This document shows positions 23,565 to 32,821 of a stretch of DNA of 64,000 bases, piece after piece. The position numbers and the translations under genes were made by a program. How positions within the stretch are numbered: the stretch's first letter is position 1; each line of letters begins with the position of its first letter. Source of the stretch: Terriglobia bacterium. GTDB taxonomy: Bacteria; Acidobacteriota; Terriglobia; Terriglobales; Acidobacteriaceae. The stretch lies in contig JAIQGF010000002.1 in NCBI GenBank assembly GCA_020072845.1, positions 124,001 to 188,000 of the forward strand, in the 5' to 3' direction. Under the pieces are notes generated by a model. The model saw only the letters and a program-made list of their open reading frames with translations. It was not told the DNA's origin and did no database searches.

Positions 23565-26237
23565 ATGGGGGCACGAATCGCCTGGCTGATGTTTCTCCTT
23601 TGCATGTGCATGTCCGTCTCTGCCAAGGACAAATCTCCTCTCGTCGCCGTAGTCCTGTACCAAGTTCATTCAGGTGGTGCATACATCGAGTTGGCTGATT
23701 TCGCGGTGAACGGAAGACGCGAGATGTACGTCTGTAAGAGTTCGACAATTACAGGCAGTGAGTACAAGCACCTGGATAAGACCACAATCGAACCGGGAAT
23801 GGTGCTGGAACGAGCGCAAGGCGGCGCCCTCACCCTGACGGCAAACTCAAGCTCCCAGTGCGTCGTACCTGCGAACTTAAAGGTAGATAAGAGCCGGTCG
23901 TATTCAGTCGCTGAACTTGCCGATATGGCGGCGATCACCGGCACGCTGGCCGGCCGCTCCAGCAATGCCGGCGACACATTTCCGACCAACATCCAGGCAG
24001 AGATGCAGGTGCACCTTGTGGCCGAGGCGGACACAGAGTTGGCGGAGTATCTGCGGGCGGTGCGTGCCAATACGATCGAACTGTGGGGCAACTTTCTGCG
24101 GCAATTTCCAGCCTCGTCCCGTGCCGGTGACAGCCGCAAAGCGCTTGCCAAGCTGATCACCGACGAGGGCGACCGCCATTTTGCCGACTATCGCAAGTCC
24201 CAGGAGGGAGGCAAGCCGCGCTTCGACGAATTGCGCCAGGCACGCGTGGCCTCGCAGAACGCCCTGGAGGCGCAAAAGGGGTTTGTCGCCGCAGAAAGGT
24301 TGCGTCTGAATACCGACTCAGAACTCTATAGGATCGTCGGACTTGCCCGTTCCGAATTCAATGCCTACCTTAGAGCGATCAGCGAGCACACCGGTGGTTA
24401 TGCTCACCTGACGCAAGCGCAGTCACACCTGCAGGAAGCGTACCTGGTCGATCCTTCCTATTCGGCGGCCGACCAACTCAAAATTGCCGTTTACACCCAA
24501 GCGCAGGAATTCAATGCGGCGGTGCAGTACGCCGAGTCCTTGCTGGCCGAAAAGAAATTCGATCCCGCCTATGCCTCTGTCCTTCGTTATAAAAGCTTCG
24601 CCGGCGAAGTGCCGCGGGTGGCCGCAGTGGTGGACGCGGCCTTTGAATACCACCGCAATCTTGGCCGGCAGTTCGTGAACGAGGCGAATTGGGATCGTTC
24701 CATCCGTGAATTTCAGCGGGCTCTTGAATGTAAGGACGATGCCGAAATCGCCGCCAGCCTGCAGAACGCGCAAACCGAACTAAAGTCGCTAAGAGACAAA
24801 GAAGCGGCGCTTGCCACGGCAGCCGAAGCTCGTGCTCTCGCCGCGAAAAAGCAATATATCGAAGCCTACGAACTGCTGGACGGTTTGTCGGAGTCGCAGC
24901 ACCCGCTGGTGGAGGAGGACCTTCAAGCGTTGAAGCCGCAGTACTTACAGGCCCTCACCGCCAGGAGCACGGAGTTGCTGCGCATCCATTTGCCCATCCG
25001 CGGGCGAGCCGACGAAAAGGCCGTACGGCAGGCATTCGATTATCTGGAGGAAGCCAGCAAGCTGTCGGAGAACGAGCAGATCAAAATCAAGCTCGACCAG
25101 ATCAGCGACAAGCTAGCCGACTACTACATCAAGGAAGCGAAACGGCTCTTCGACAAGCCGCGCGGCTCGGGCGTCGGACTGGGATGGCTGTTACTCAGGG
25201 AGGCCGAACTCTTCAAGCCCGATTCCGGGGAGTTGCGCAACCTGATCACAACCCATGCGCCCCACTTCGACAGTCGCGCCAAACTGTCGTTGACCGTTTC
25301 TTTTCGCGACCAGACGTCCGGACGGAACAGCTTTGGTCTTGCCGATCAACTCGCGGACGCGGTCGTCACCGGCCTTGAGAACTCGGGACTTCCCGGCCTG
25401 AAAGCCGTAAGCCAACAGCAACGTTCTGCGGACCCAGACGAGACGGCCAGTTCCGGCCCGTTTGTCGCCAACTATCACGTTGTCGGGAGCGTTACGCAAC
25501 ACCACGTCGACAAGAAAATAGAAACGCAATCGTTGCAGTCGCACTATCGCGCCGGTACGCACGATGTGAAAAATCCCGCGTGGCTGCAAGCCAAGCGTCA
25601 AGTTGAAACCATCCAGCAGGAACTGGAACGAATCAACCAGCAATTGAGCATCTACCGCGGTTTGAACAAGAAAAAAGAGGTGATCGAAACTTTACCTCTG
25701 GTCACTGAGGCCGACAAGAAGTTGACCGACGCGAAGAAAAGCCTGGATCAAATCCCGGAAACAACCGTGGAAGAGATCGTTCTGCCGTACAACTACACCC
25801 GGCGCACCATCCAGCTCAACGCCGTGGTGGAGATTTCCTTCCGTATCTCCGAATCGTATTCCGACAGCCGTGGCGCCATGGATAGTGTCCACGTCGAAAT
25901 TCCCAACAAAGTTACCGTACTGGAGAACGTCAAGCCTGAGGACGTGGATCGCGTCGTGGAAGAGGGAATACCACCGGACGAGGTGGAGTTACGACGACGG
26001 GCAGAAAACCAGGCCTCGGAGGAGCTGTTGAGAAAGCTCATTCAACGCCTCAATGAGGTGCCGCAAAAAGTGATTGAGCAAGCCCGCGCCTATGCCTCCA
26101 ACGGTGATCTGGAAGCTGCGGCGGAAAAATACGTCCTGTACCTGAATACCACGGCAGGGAAATCCAACCCGGAGCGAAGCGAAGCGCAAGAGTTTCTACG
26201 AAAAGAGTTCGACGTGAATTCGACGACGGCGCAGTAG
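23565..26237 (+). CDS. Large exported protein with TPR-like helical repeats
   Basis: An 890-residue protein with an N-terminal signal peptide (about residues 1-20, IAWLMFLLCMCMSVSA). Two Cys-containing beta-rich segments follow (to about 120). A long helical region (about 200-570) has TPR-like units such as ANWDRSIREFQRALECKDDAEI and AKKQYIEAYELLDGL. A mixed domain (about 575-690) contains the LSVTVSFRDQ-like start, and a coiled coil follows at about 690-740. The last TPR-like unit is near 850 (ASNGDLEAAAEKYVLYLNTT). It ends 7 bp before the convergent kinase gene. No named family is recognised; envelope localisation is predicted from the signal peptide. Confidence 0.65.
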   Translation: MGARIAWLMFLLCMCMSVSAKDKSPLVAVVLYQVHSGGAYIELADFAVNGRREMYVCKSSTITGSEYKHLDKTTIEPGMVLERAQGGALTLTANSSSQCVVPANLKVDKSRSYSVAELADMAAITGTLAGRSSNAGDTFPTNIQAEMQVHLVAEADTELAEYLRAVRANTIELWGNFLRQFPASSRAGDSRKALAKLITDEGDRHFADYRKSQEGGKPRFDELRQARVASQNALEAQKGFVAAERLRLNTDSELYRIVGLARSEFNAYLRAISEHTGGYAHLTQAQSHLQEAYLVDPSYSAADQLKIAVYTQAQEFNAAVQYAESLLAEKKFDPAYASVLRYKSFAGEVPRVAAVVDAAFEYHRNLGRQFVNEANWDRSIREFQRALECKDDAEIAASLQNAQTELKSLRDKEAALATAAEARALAAKKQYIEAYELLDGLSESQHPLVEEDLQALKPQYLQALTARSTELLRIHLPIRGRADEKAVRQAFDYLEEASKLSENEQIKIKLDQISDKLADYYIKEAKRLFDKPRGSGVGLGWLLLREAELFKPDSGELRNLITTHAPHFDSRAKLSLTVSFRDQTSGRNSFGLADQLADAVVTGLENSGLPGLKAVSQQQRSADPDETASSGPFVANYHVVGSVTQHHVDKKIETQSLQSHYRAGTHDVKNPAWLQAKRQVETIQQELERINQQLSIYRGLNKKKEVIETLPLVTEADKKLTDAKKSLDQIPETTVEEIVLPYNYTRRTIQLNAVVEISFRISESYSDSRGAMDSVHVEIPNKVTVLENVKPEDVDRVVEEGIPPDEVELRRRAENQASEELLRKLIQRLNEVPQKVIEQARAYASNGDLEAAAEKYVLYLNTTAGKSNPERSEAQEFLRKEFDVNSTTAQ

Positions 26238-26244
26238 GCGGAAC

Positions 26245-27660
26245 TCAGCGGAGCATGGCGTTGGCGTCTTTCGCGCGCTGCAGTCCGTCCCGTGCGCGCT
26301 GGTTTTGCGGATCAATCACCAGCACCTGTTCGTAGCGGCTGATCGCCTTTTCATAGTCTCCGTTGGCCATGCACGCGTCAGCCTGGCCCAACAGGTCCGG
26401 AATGTCGTCGCGCGTCCACATTCCGTTGTCACGCTGTGCTCCGCGCCCGGTTGGCTTTCCCGCGCGCCCAGGGGAGGCGGGAGCTTTAGCGGCGCCTTTT
26501 GCAGCCCCCTCCGGCCGCGGCGGCGGTGGGGGCGGCGTCTCCGCTGCTAGCGGCTGAGCTGGCGCCTTGCTTGGGGTGCTCGCCTCGGCTGCCACGCTCG
26601 GCGGCGACTTCCCCCTCGCGCTCGATTCACCGGCCAAGTTTCCCGGATTGGTAGCTCTTGCCGGCTGATGTTTCAGGATAGCTACACCGATACCGAGCAA
26701 TACCACTGCCAGCGCGGCTGCGATCGGCACTCCAAACCTGAAGCGCCGCACGCCTTTGCGGGGGCTCTTGCGGCCGCCTGCTACAGGGAGCGGATCGTTG
26801 TCGAGCGCGGAAGGCGCCAGCCTCCGCAGGTCAATCTGCAAATCGTTCGCCGATTGATACCGGTTCTCCGGCTCCTTCTCCAGGCACTTCAGGATGATCT
26901 CTTCCAGCCGCGGTGAAAGCGTCAGCCGCAGCCGTCCGGGCGGAGGCGGAGGGCTGTGCAGGATATCGCCAATCAAGGAGGCCGCCGACTTGTTTTCAAA
27001 CGGGCGGCGCCCCGTTGCCATCTCGTACAGGACCATCCCGGCCGCATAAATGTCAGCCCTGGCGTCTACATCTCGCTCCTGCAACTGCTCCGGCGCCATG
27101 TATGGCAAGGTGCCGACTGCGCCATGCGAGTGCATAGAAGATTCGGTCGCCGTACTGTTGCTGTTGCCCGGAGACAGGGCCTTGGCGAGGCCGAAATCCA
27201 GCACCTTCAGCCGCCCGTCCGGAGTGACGCGCACATTTCCAGGCTTCAGGTCACGATGAATTACGCCTTGTTCGTGGGCCGCGACGAGCCCTTGGGCCAG
27301 TTGTGTCCCCAGGCGTGCGATTTCTCTCTCCGTCAGTGCGCCGGCGGCAATCTTGTCGCTGAGCGTTATGCCAGGGATGTACTCCATCACCAGGAAGTCA
27401 ACGTCGTTTTGCCGGCCGAAATCGTGAATGATGGCGATGTTGGGATGATTGAGCCGAGACAACGCCAGGGCCTCTTTACGAAAACGCTTGCGGGCAGTCT
27501 CATCGGCCAAGGTGCCGGGTGGCAGCACCTTGATCGCGACCTCGCGATCCAGTTGTTCGTCGCGAGCGAGATAAACCTCGCCCATGCCCCCGGAACCGAT
27601 TTTGCGCAAAATGCGGTAGCGGTCGTTGATGCCGGGAAGCCTCAACACCTCAGCTAGCAT
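26245..27660 (-). CDS. Serine/threonine protein kinase, membrane-anchored, with TPR-like tail
   Basis: A 471-residue Hanks-type kinase counted from the ATG at 27660 (AAGGGACC upstream). Kinase domain at about 15-275: glycine loop GSGGMGEVY (22-30), Lys44 in VAIKVL, HRDLKPGN (135-142), DFG (155-157), and GTLPYMAPEQL. All catalytic residues are present. One membrane segment lies at about 315-335 and a Pro/Ala-rich linker follows. A short TPR-like end (ANGDYEKAISRYEQVLVIDPQN) completes it. Acidobacteria carry many such kinases; the target is unknown. It converges on the exported TPR-like gene with a 7-bp gap. Confidence 0.93.
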   Translation of the reverse strand: MLAEVLRLPGINDRYRILRKIGSGGMGEVYLARDEQLDREVAIKVLPPGTLADETARKRFRKEALALSRLNHPNIAIIHDFGRQNDVDFLVMEYIPGITLSDKIAAGALTEREIARLGTQLAQGLVAAHEQGVIHRDLKPGNVRVTPDGRLKVLDFGLAKALSPGNSNSTATESSMHSHGAVGTLPYMAPEQLQERDVDARADIYAAGMVLYEMATGRRPFENKSAASLIGDILHSPPPPPGRLRLTLSPRLEEIILKCLEKEPENRYQSANDLQIDLRRLAPSALDNDPLPVAGGRKSPRKGVRRFRFGVPIAAALAVVLLGIGVAILKHQPARATNPGNLAGESSARGKSPPSVAAEASTPSKAPAQPLAAETPPPPPPRPEGAAKGAAKAPASPGRAGKPTGRGAQRDNGMWTRDDIPDLLGQADACMANGDYEKAISRYEQVLVIDPQNQRARDGLQRAKDANAMLR

Positions 27661-27895
27661 ACGAGGTCCCTTGTGTAAGTAGGCGGCAATTCTGGTCTTG
27701 CCCGCCCCACCTGTCAAGCCAGAACTCTGGTTTTCCGGGGACTTAGAAGGAATCGTTCCTAGTGCTTACGGCTGACGACCGAAGACTGACGACTGTCTCC
27801 TGCCAAGTAACCCTAGGTCACCTATAGCTTACCTATACGTTAGGTGTTGGATCCCCGCGCTGCCGGAGGAGGTGGGTATCCGATTAGCAAAACGG

Positions 27896-29107
27896 TTAGT
27901 TCGTCGGCGCGAAGTAGCCTTTGCGAGCGCGGACGCGCAGATTCTTGTGGTTTTCCGCCAGGATGTCGATGGAGCGATATCGGCCATCCGGCTTCAAGTC
28001 CGCAGGCTTGTATGCCAGCAGATACTGGCTGCGCAACTCGTCCTGGATCTCGGAGAAGGCGTTGGCCACGTCCTGGATTTTGAAGGGAAAGAAGGCTCTT
28101 CCGCCGGTCGCATCGGCCAGACGCTCCAGCACCTTGTCGCCGCGCAGTTTCATGCCGCTGATGTTGGTGCTGATGGTGTAGATGATCACTTCCGCGCGCT
28201 GTGCCATCTCGATGGCTTCCTCGCGGGTCACGCGGCTTTGATTGTCTTCGCCGTCGCTCAGCAGGATGATGGCGCGGCGCGCCGGGCCGATGGTCGGCGC
28301 CTTCATCAGCTTGTCGCGGCAGGCGAAGTACACCGCGTCAAACATCGCCGTGCCGCCGCCGGGACGCAGCATGCGCACGCCGCGCGAAAGCTGTTCGGCG
28401 CTGTCGGTGAAGTCCTGCGTGACCTCCGCGGTCGTGTCGAAGCCGATGACGAAGGCGCGGTCCGATTTCGGCCGGACAATCTGGTTGAGGAACTCGATCG
28501 CCGACTCCTGCTCGAAGCGGAATCGGTCGCGCACGGAGTTGCTGGAGTCAATCAGCAGGCCAACGCGCAGCGGCAGGTTGGTCTCGCTGCTGAAGCTCAC
28601 AATCGAGACTGCCGGCTTGTTGTCGTCCACCACACGGAAGTCGCTCTTGCTGAGATTCTTGACGAAGTGGCCGTGCCTGTCGGTGACGGTGAACACGACA
28701 TTGACTTCGTCGACGCGCTTTTTGATCGTCTCCAGCGGAATGCCGCGCTCGTCGGTGGTGAGGTCCTTGTCCGCCGCATAGCTACCCTTCGCCTGCTGCC
28801 TTGCCGCCGGCGATGATGGCTCCGGGTCGGCGGAATCGGCCTCCGGTTGCGGAGCGGCGGCGGCCGGCGCCGGCTTCTTGCTGCCGGGCAGATCCTGCAG
28901 CGCAGGCTCGCTTTTGGCGGGCGCTTCGGCCGGTTTCGCCGGTTCCTGTTGGGGAGCCTCTTGCTTGGGTGGGGGCGCCGGCTGCGCGGGCGCGATGCTG
29001 GCCGACGGCGCCGACGGCAGCTCCTGCTCCGGCGGATTCTGCTGCTGGGCTGAGGCGCCTGCGGCCATGAAGAGGGCGAGCGCGCCGCTGAGAAATGCGT
29101 ATTTCAT
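27896..29107 (-). CDS. VWFA-related secreted protein, acidobacterial type
   Basis: A 403-residue protein with a signal peptide (1-20, ending ASA), a long Pro/Ala/Gln/Glu-rich linker (about 21-110), and a von Willebrand A domain. The domain has LRVGLLIDSSNSVRDRF (MIDAS DxSxS), GGGTAMFDAV and ILLSDGEDNQSR. The segment VDEVNVVFTVTDRHGHFVKNLSKSDFRVVDDNK before the domain (given here in part) and the overall plan match the VWFA-related proteins that are greatly expanded in acidobacteria. A TATAAT box at 29118-29123 ends 10 bp before the ATG, so the mRNA may be almost leaderless. Function is unknown; binding or surface adhesion is inferred. Confidence 0.9.
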   Translation of the reverse strand: MKYAFLSGALALFMAAGASAQQQNPPEQELPSAPSASIAPAQPAPPPKQEAPQQEPAKPAEAPAKSEPALQDLPGSKKPAPAAAAPQPEADSADPEPSSPAARQQAKGSYAADKDLTTDERGIPLETIKKRVDEVNVVFTVTDRHGHFVKNLSKSDFRVVDDNKPAVSIVSFSSETNLPLRVGLLIDSSNSVRDRFRFEQESAIEFLNQIVRPKSDRAFVIGFDTTAEVTQDFTDSAEQLSRGVRMLRPGGGTAMFDAVYFACRDKLMKAPTIGPARRAIILLSDGEDNQSRVTREEAIEMAQRAEVIIYTISTNISGMKLRGDKVLERLADATGGRAFFPFKIQDVANAFSEIQDELRSQYLLAYKPADLKPDGRYRSIDILAENHKNLRVRARKGYFAPTN

Positions 29108-29158
29108 GGGAAATTTTATTATAGCTGCAACTCGAACCGGCTGCGCACACCGCTAGTG

Positions 29159-30286
29159 CTAGTGCTTTAGGAGGCGCAAAAAATCCTCTAATTCGGGCGG
29201 CAACGGCCTCTCCAGGACGAGGGGCTCACCGGTGAGAGGCTGTTTAAGTTCGATGGCAGCAGCATGCAAAAAGTTTCTCGGAAGAGATAACGCGGGCAGC
29301 GCCGGTTTGGTTTTCTCGCGCGGCAGGATCTCGCGCGGCGCGCCGTAGAGCGTGTCGCCGACCACGGGATGTCCGAGCGAGGACAGGTGCACGCGGATCT
29401 GGTGGGTGCGCCCGGTTTCGATCCTTACCTCCAGCAGCGTGAATTTGCCACGAGGCGAGTCGATGCGCTGCAGAACCCGGTAGTGCGACACGGCCTCGCG
29501 GCCGCCGGCGCGGCGCGTGGTCATGCGGGTGCGGCGCAGGCGATCGCGGCTGATGGCGGACTGAATCGTGCCTTGGTCCCGCTTCACCGAGCCGTGGACG
29601 AGCGCGATGTAGGTCTTGCGCACCTGCCGGCGGGCAAACTGCTCGGCGAGCTTGCGGTGGGCGCGGTCGTTCTTGGCGACCACGATCAACCCGCTGGTGT
29701 TGCGGTCCAGGCGGTGCACGATTCCGGGGCGCAATTCGCCGCCGACCGCCGACAGCGCGCCGAAGCGGTGCAGCAGCGCGTTGACCAGCGTGCCGCGATT
29801 GCGCGCATCTTCAGTGGAGCCCGCCCCGGCGTGGACCATCATGCCGGCGGGCTTGTTGACCACCGCCAGGTCATCGTCTTCGTAAGCGATGTCGAGGGGA
29901 ATCTCTTCCGCGGTGGCGCGCAGCGGCGGACGCGGGCCGGGCGCCTGGACTTCAATGGTTTCACCGCCACGCAGGCGCAACGAAGGTTTGGCGGGCTTGC
30001 CGTCCACCAGGACCTTCTCCTGCGTGATGAGGTCCTGAACGCGGGCGCGGCTGATGTCGGGGAGGTGGGCGACAAGGAAATGGTCAAGGCGGCGACCGGC
30101 GGCCTCGGCGGCGACTTGGAATGATTTTGCGCGCTGGAAGTTGAACGGCTCGCCGGGCAGGTGCAAAACCGCCTCTTCGAAGAATTCCTGGTCCAGCGCC
30201 GGAGTTTCGGACAGATCGATGTCCTCGTCGCGCATACGATCTATGCGGTCCCAATCGGTGCGCGACTTGCGCTTCTGTTCCCTCAT
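29159..30286 (-). CDS. rluD: RluD-type pseudouridine synthase
   Basis: A 375-residue protein with an S4 RNA-binding domain (about residues 60-110, RRLDHFLVAHLPDISRARVQDLI in part) and a RluA/RluD catalytic domain (about 120-375). The motif GIVHRLDRNTSGLIVVAK contains the catalytic Asp in HRLDxxTSG, and the later RKTYIALVHG and ETGRTHQIRVHL blocks are present. The enzyme modifies uridines of 23S rRNA. The N-terminal 55 residues are an acidic extension, and an internal ATG at 30235 is an alternative start. It stands between the VWFA gene and a palindromic repeat block. Confidence 0.93.
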   Translation of the reverse strand: MREQKRKSRTDWDRIDRMRDEDIDLSETPALDQEFFEEAVLHLPGEPFNFQRAKSFQVAAEAAGRRLDHFLVAHLPDISRARVQDLITQEKVLVDGKPAKPSLRLRGGETIEVQAPGPRPPLRATAEEIPLDIAYEDDDLAVVNKPAGMMVHAGAGSTEDARNRGTLVNALLHRFGALSAVGGELRPGIVHRLDRNTSGLIVVAKNDRAHRKLAEQFARRQVRKTYIALVHGSVKRDQGTIQSAISRDRLRRTRMTTRRAGGREAVSHYRVLQRIDSPRGKFTLLEVRIETGRTHQIRVHLSSLGHPVVGDTLYGAPREILPREKTKPALPALSLPRNFLHAAAIELKQPLTGEPLVLERPLPPELEDFLRLLKH

Positions 30287-30310
30287 GGCACGAATTCGCT
30301 AAGCGTTCTC

Positions 30311-30400
30311 AGCCGTCCCTACGGGACTCGCACTCATTCTACGCGGCGACCCGGCACTGAAGTGCCGGGCTACTTTCACGCCGTCCCTGACGGGACGGAC
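30311..30400. repeat. Three-part palindromic repeat, copy 1
   Basis: Three palindromes in a row: GTCCCTACGGGAC (30315-30327), CCCGGCACTGAAGTGCCGGG (30350-30369) followed by CTAC, and CCGTCCCTGACGGGACGG (30381-30398). The first two modules recur exactly at 37574 and 37610. The rest of the gap to lgt (30401-30560) holds two copies of CAGCAACCAGCAAAT but no gene. Confidence 0.8.
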
Positions 30401-30560
30401 GCGACGTTGAAAGCCCGCGAAGCCGGCAATCCGTGAAGTCGATGAATAAGATGAATAAAACGTAAATCAGCAACCAGCAAATTGGTACTGATCTAATCCC
30501 ATTCCACTCAGCAACCAGCAAATTTGATCCGTGTGAATCCGCGGAGATCCGCGGTTAGGC

Positions 30561-31370
30561 TTATCTTGCGGCGCGGGCGACGGTGGCGGGCTGCTGCAGG
30601 CGAACGCGGCGCAGCCAGAGAATGCCCCCGATGATAACCAGGAAAATTGAGATGAGCTGCGTGCCGGTCATGGCGCCGCCAAAGACGGAGCCGCGGTCGG
30701 GATCGTCGCGGATGAATTCCAGGAAATAGCGCGCCACGCCGTAGAGGAACAGGTAGGTTCCCATCACCTGGCCTTCAAATTTCTTGCGCTTGATGAGCCA
30801 GTACAGGATGAAGAAATTCACCAGTTCGACGGCGGACTCGAACAGTTGCGTCGGCTCCAGCGGCACGTTGAGCGGCGTGCCGACCCAGGCGTGCGCCAGC
30901 GGGTTCTTGAACGTCACTCCCCACCAATGGCTGGTCGGCTTGCCGTAGCAGCAGCCGGCGGCGAAGCATCCGATGCGGCCGATGGCGTGGCCGAGCGCCA
31001 GGCCCGGCGCGAAGGCGTCGGCCGTGCGCAGCCAGGGCATGTGGTTCTTGCGCATGTACCAGACGGACAAGGCGAGGCCGGTGAGCACGCCGCCATAAAA
31101 GACTCCGCCGGCCTGGAGCACGCTGAGGCTGAAAATTTCCCCGGGATGCTGGGAGTAGTACCCGAAGTCGTTGATGATCAGCAGCAGCTTGGCGCCCACG
31201 ATGGCGCCGAGAACGACCAGGATGCCGAGGTTCCAGGCCTTCTCCGGGTCAATCCCCTGGCGCTGGGAGAGGCGCGCGGCGATGGCAAGGCCGACGATCA
31301 CGCCGGTGGCGACAAGCAGGCCGTAGGTGGGAAGGCTGAAGCTGCCGAGATGGAACAGTCGGGGAAACAC
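30561..31370 (-). CDS. lgt: Prolipoprotein diacylglyceryl transferase
   Basis: A polytopic membrane protein of about 270 residues with seven hydrophobic segments. The Lgt signature region HAIGRIGCFAAGCCYGKPT is in the middle, including the GRIGCF...GCCYG pattern, and the C-terminal helix has RYFLEFIRDDPDRGS. Lgt transfers diacylglycerol from phosphatidylglycerol to the lipobox Cys of lipoprotein precursors in the inner membrane. GTG at 31370 starts right before the first helix (FPRLFHLGSFSLPTYGLL); a frame open to 31409 adds 13 unlikely residues. It is monocistronic by appearance. Confidence 0.94.
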   Translation of the reverse strand: MFPRLFHLGSFSLPTYGLLVATGVIVGLAIAARLSQRQGIDPEKAWNLGILVVLGAIVGAKLLLIINDFGYYSQHPGEIFSLSVLQAGGVFYGGVLTGLALSVWYMRKNHMPWLRTADAFAPGLALGHAIGRIGCFAAGCCYGKPTSHWWGVTFKNPLAHAWVGTPLNVPLEPTQLFESAVELVNFFILYWLIKRKKFEGQVMGTYLFLYGVARYFLEFIRDDPDRGSVFGGAMTGTQLISIFLVIIGGILWLRRVRLQQPATVARAAR

Positions 31371-31432
31371 TGATGATTCGATGTTCCGGGCGGTGTGCCG
31401 GAAACACAAACAGTTTATCAGGGGACGGTATG

Positions 31433-31526
31433 GTTCGCGTCGTCCCGTACGGGACTGGGAGGGTTGTTGTCACGGTGTTCCCAGCACTGGCGTGCTGGGC
31501 TACCAGCGCGCGCCCCTTCGGGGCTG
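31433..31526. repeat. Three-part palindromic repeat, copy 2
   Basis: GTCCCGTACGGGAC (31442-31455), CCCAGCACTGGCGTGCTGGG (31480-31499) followed by CTACC, and GCCCCTTCGGGGC followed by TGGG (about 31512-31527). The module order and spacing parallel copies 1 and 3, while stem sequences differ in compensating ways. Confidence 0.75.
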
Positions 31527-31574
31527 GGAAAGGAACGAACAGGAAGAGCAATGAGCAGAGAAAAGCCGACCCGC

Positions 31575-31797
31575 GGGGCCGTGTGGTGGGCCGTCAATGA
31601 ACCTTGCTCAGCAAGGTGGGAACCCGCCGCAATCCTTTAGGCATTTCCGCATGGCGGAACATTGCACACCGGATCAGAAGTCGAGTCGAGCTCCCGTTCA
31701 TTGAGGTGTTGGTTCAAATTCCGGTTACCACCAGCACCTGCTTTGCAGGCCGGCTTACAGGGGTGATGCTAGGGGAAAAGGCGGAGAAATGGCAAGT
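31575..31797 (-). ncRNA. ssrS: Possible 6S RNA downstream of zapA
   Basis: This gene-free stretch lies after zapA on the same strand, where 6S RNA is found in many bacteria. On the minus strand a GGGTTCCCACC segment is followed by a CCTTGC-TGA-GCAAGG hairpin and GTTCA, which resembles the 3' bulge side of 6S RNA. The interval from a weak -10-like TATTTA near 31810 gives about 200 nt, a usual 6S length. I could not build the long closing stem by eye, so this stays a weak candidate. The remaining gap (31410-32010) shows only repeats. Confidence 0.25.
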
Positions 31798-31873
31798 GGC
31801 CGGACGTAAATAGTTGGCATGCGGCTTGCACTGGGGTAACCAGAGAGGCACAGAGGAAACAAAAATAGCAGCA

Positions 31874-31954
31874 TTGCCGATTCTCGATTGCCGATTGACG
31901 ATTGCGCTGAGTTCGCGTCCGAAATCGGCAATCGAAAATCGACCATCGGAAATG
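31874..31954. repeat. Inverted pair of CGATTGCCGATT-type arrays
   Basis: TTGCCGATTCTCGATTGCCG and its continuation (31874-31905) face the inverse words AATCGGCAATCGAAAATCG and GACCATCGG (31922-31952). The period is 7-8 bases with scattered changes. The same word occurs before the flotillin gene at 4068-4110. Confidence 0.75.
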
Positions 31955-32010
31955 ACTTATCCCGAATGTGCTCTGAGACTTAGAACCTGCCGCGTCGAGG
32001 TGGATCCGGC

Positions 32011-32325
32011 CTACCCGGCGCGGCGCGAGTCCTGCAGGACCTCGTCGAGGGCGCTTTCCAGGGAACTGGTGCGCTGGTTCATGTCCTTGGCGATGCCGTC
32101 GTACTTGCGCTTGAGGATGTGGTACTCATCGGCAATATTGAGCGCGGCGAGGACGGCAAGGCGGAGGGAGTCGACGGTGGAGGTCTGCGTAGCGACGGCG
32201 CGCATCTTGGTGTCGACGAATTCGGCGAGCTTGAAAATATAGTCGGGATCGGTGCCGCGCAGGTTATACGGCTGGTCGAAGATTTCCACGCGGACGCTGT
32301 TTACGTTTCCGTTGGGGGGATTCAA
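32011..32325 (-). CDS. zapA: Cell division protein ZapA
   Basis: A 104-residue protein with the ZapA pattern: VRVEIFDQPYNLRGTDPDYI, then a helical dimerisation part with DSLRLAVLAALNIADEYHIL and a coiled C-terminus. ZapA binds FtsZ and bundles protofilaments at the division ring. TTG at 32325 is chosen because GGAGG lies 8 bases upstream; a longer frame to 32418 would translate the repeat array. It follows the ZapB-like gene, separated by an inverted array. Confidence 0.85.
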   Translation of the reverse strand: MNPPNGNVNSVRVEIFDQPYNLRGTDPDYIFKLAEFVDTKMRAVATQTSTVDSLRLAVLAALNIADEYHILKRKYDGIAKDMNQRTSSLESALDEVLQDSRRAG

Positions 32326-32337
32326 CCTTGGTTCCTC

Positions 32338-32429
32338 CACAGAGTTGTGAGTTGTGAGTTGTGAGTTGTGAGCGAAAGGCAACCACGGCGACGCGGCGGC
32401 TCCGAACTCAGAACTCACAACTCAGAACT
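32338..32429. repeat. Inverted pair of GAGTTGT/ACAACTC arrays
   Basis: Four near-identical copies of GAGTTGTGA (32341-32370) face CTCAGAACTCACAACTCAGA (32405-32427). The arrays can pair over about 25 bases across a 35-base loop. They sit in the mRNA between the ZapB-like and zapA genes. Confidence 0.8.
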
Positions 32430-32437
32430 TGACCCCA

Positions 32438-32734
32438 TTATGCCCCGGATTCTTCCGCCGTCAATTCATCAATTTGGCGCAGCATCTTCTCGACTCGGCT
32501 GCGGACCTCCTCGCGCTCCTTGCGCAGGCCGATCATTTCGCTGCGGAGCGACTCGATTTCTTCCTCGCGTAACTCCAGTTGCTCGCGCAGGCGCGAGGCG
32601 TCGCGCTCCGCCGCGGCCTTGGCATCGCGCGCTGCCTTCAGCAGCTCGATGGTGCGGTAAACCTTCTCTTCCAGTGAATGGAAATCGTCGGAAGAAACTT
32701 CAGGAGAGAACTCGCGTACAGCTTTTACTGACAT
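32438..32734 (-). CDS. ZapB-like coiled-coil cell division protein
   Basis: A 98-residue protein, almost wholly coiled coil: FHSLEEKVYRTIELLKAARD, then a run of Arg/Glu/Leu heptads to EKMLRQIDEL. Length and placement directly upstream of zapA on the same strand fit a ZapB-type factor, which links ZapA to the chromosome terminus region. The match rests on coiled-coil character and context; a direct family motif is not visible. The gap upstream to the aminotransferase (32735-32943) holds only repeats. Confidence 0.65.
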   Translation of the reverse strand: MSVKAVREFSPEVSSDDFHSLEEKVYRTIELLKAARDAKAAAERDASRLREQLELREEEIESLRSEMIGLRKEREEVRSRVEKMLRQIDELTAEESGA

Positions 32735-32821
32735 TCGTCTGCTCGCCTCGGGGGGAAATTTTGGGTTGACGGGGGGCAGTATATAGCGAAGGGCGGAGGA
32801 TTGGGGCTGTGAATTTCTTCT

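Noticed and set aside
31700-31734. tRNA-like end (GGTTCAAATTCCGG with ACCACCA)
   Set aside because: The T-arm stem does not pair and no acceptor, D or anticodon arm is found upstream.
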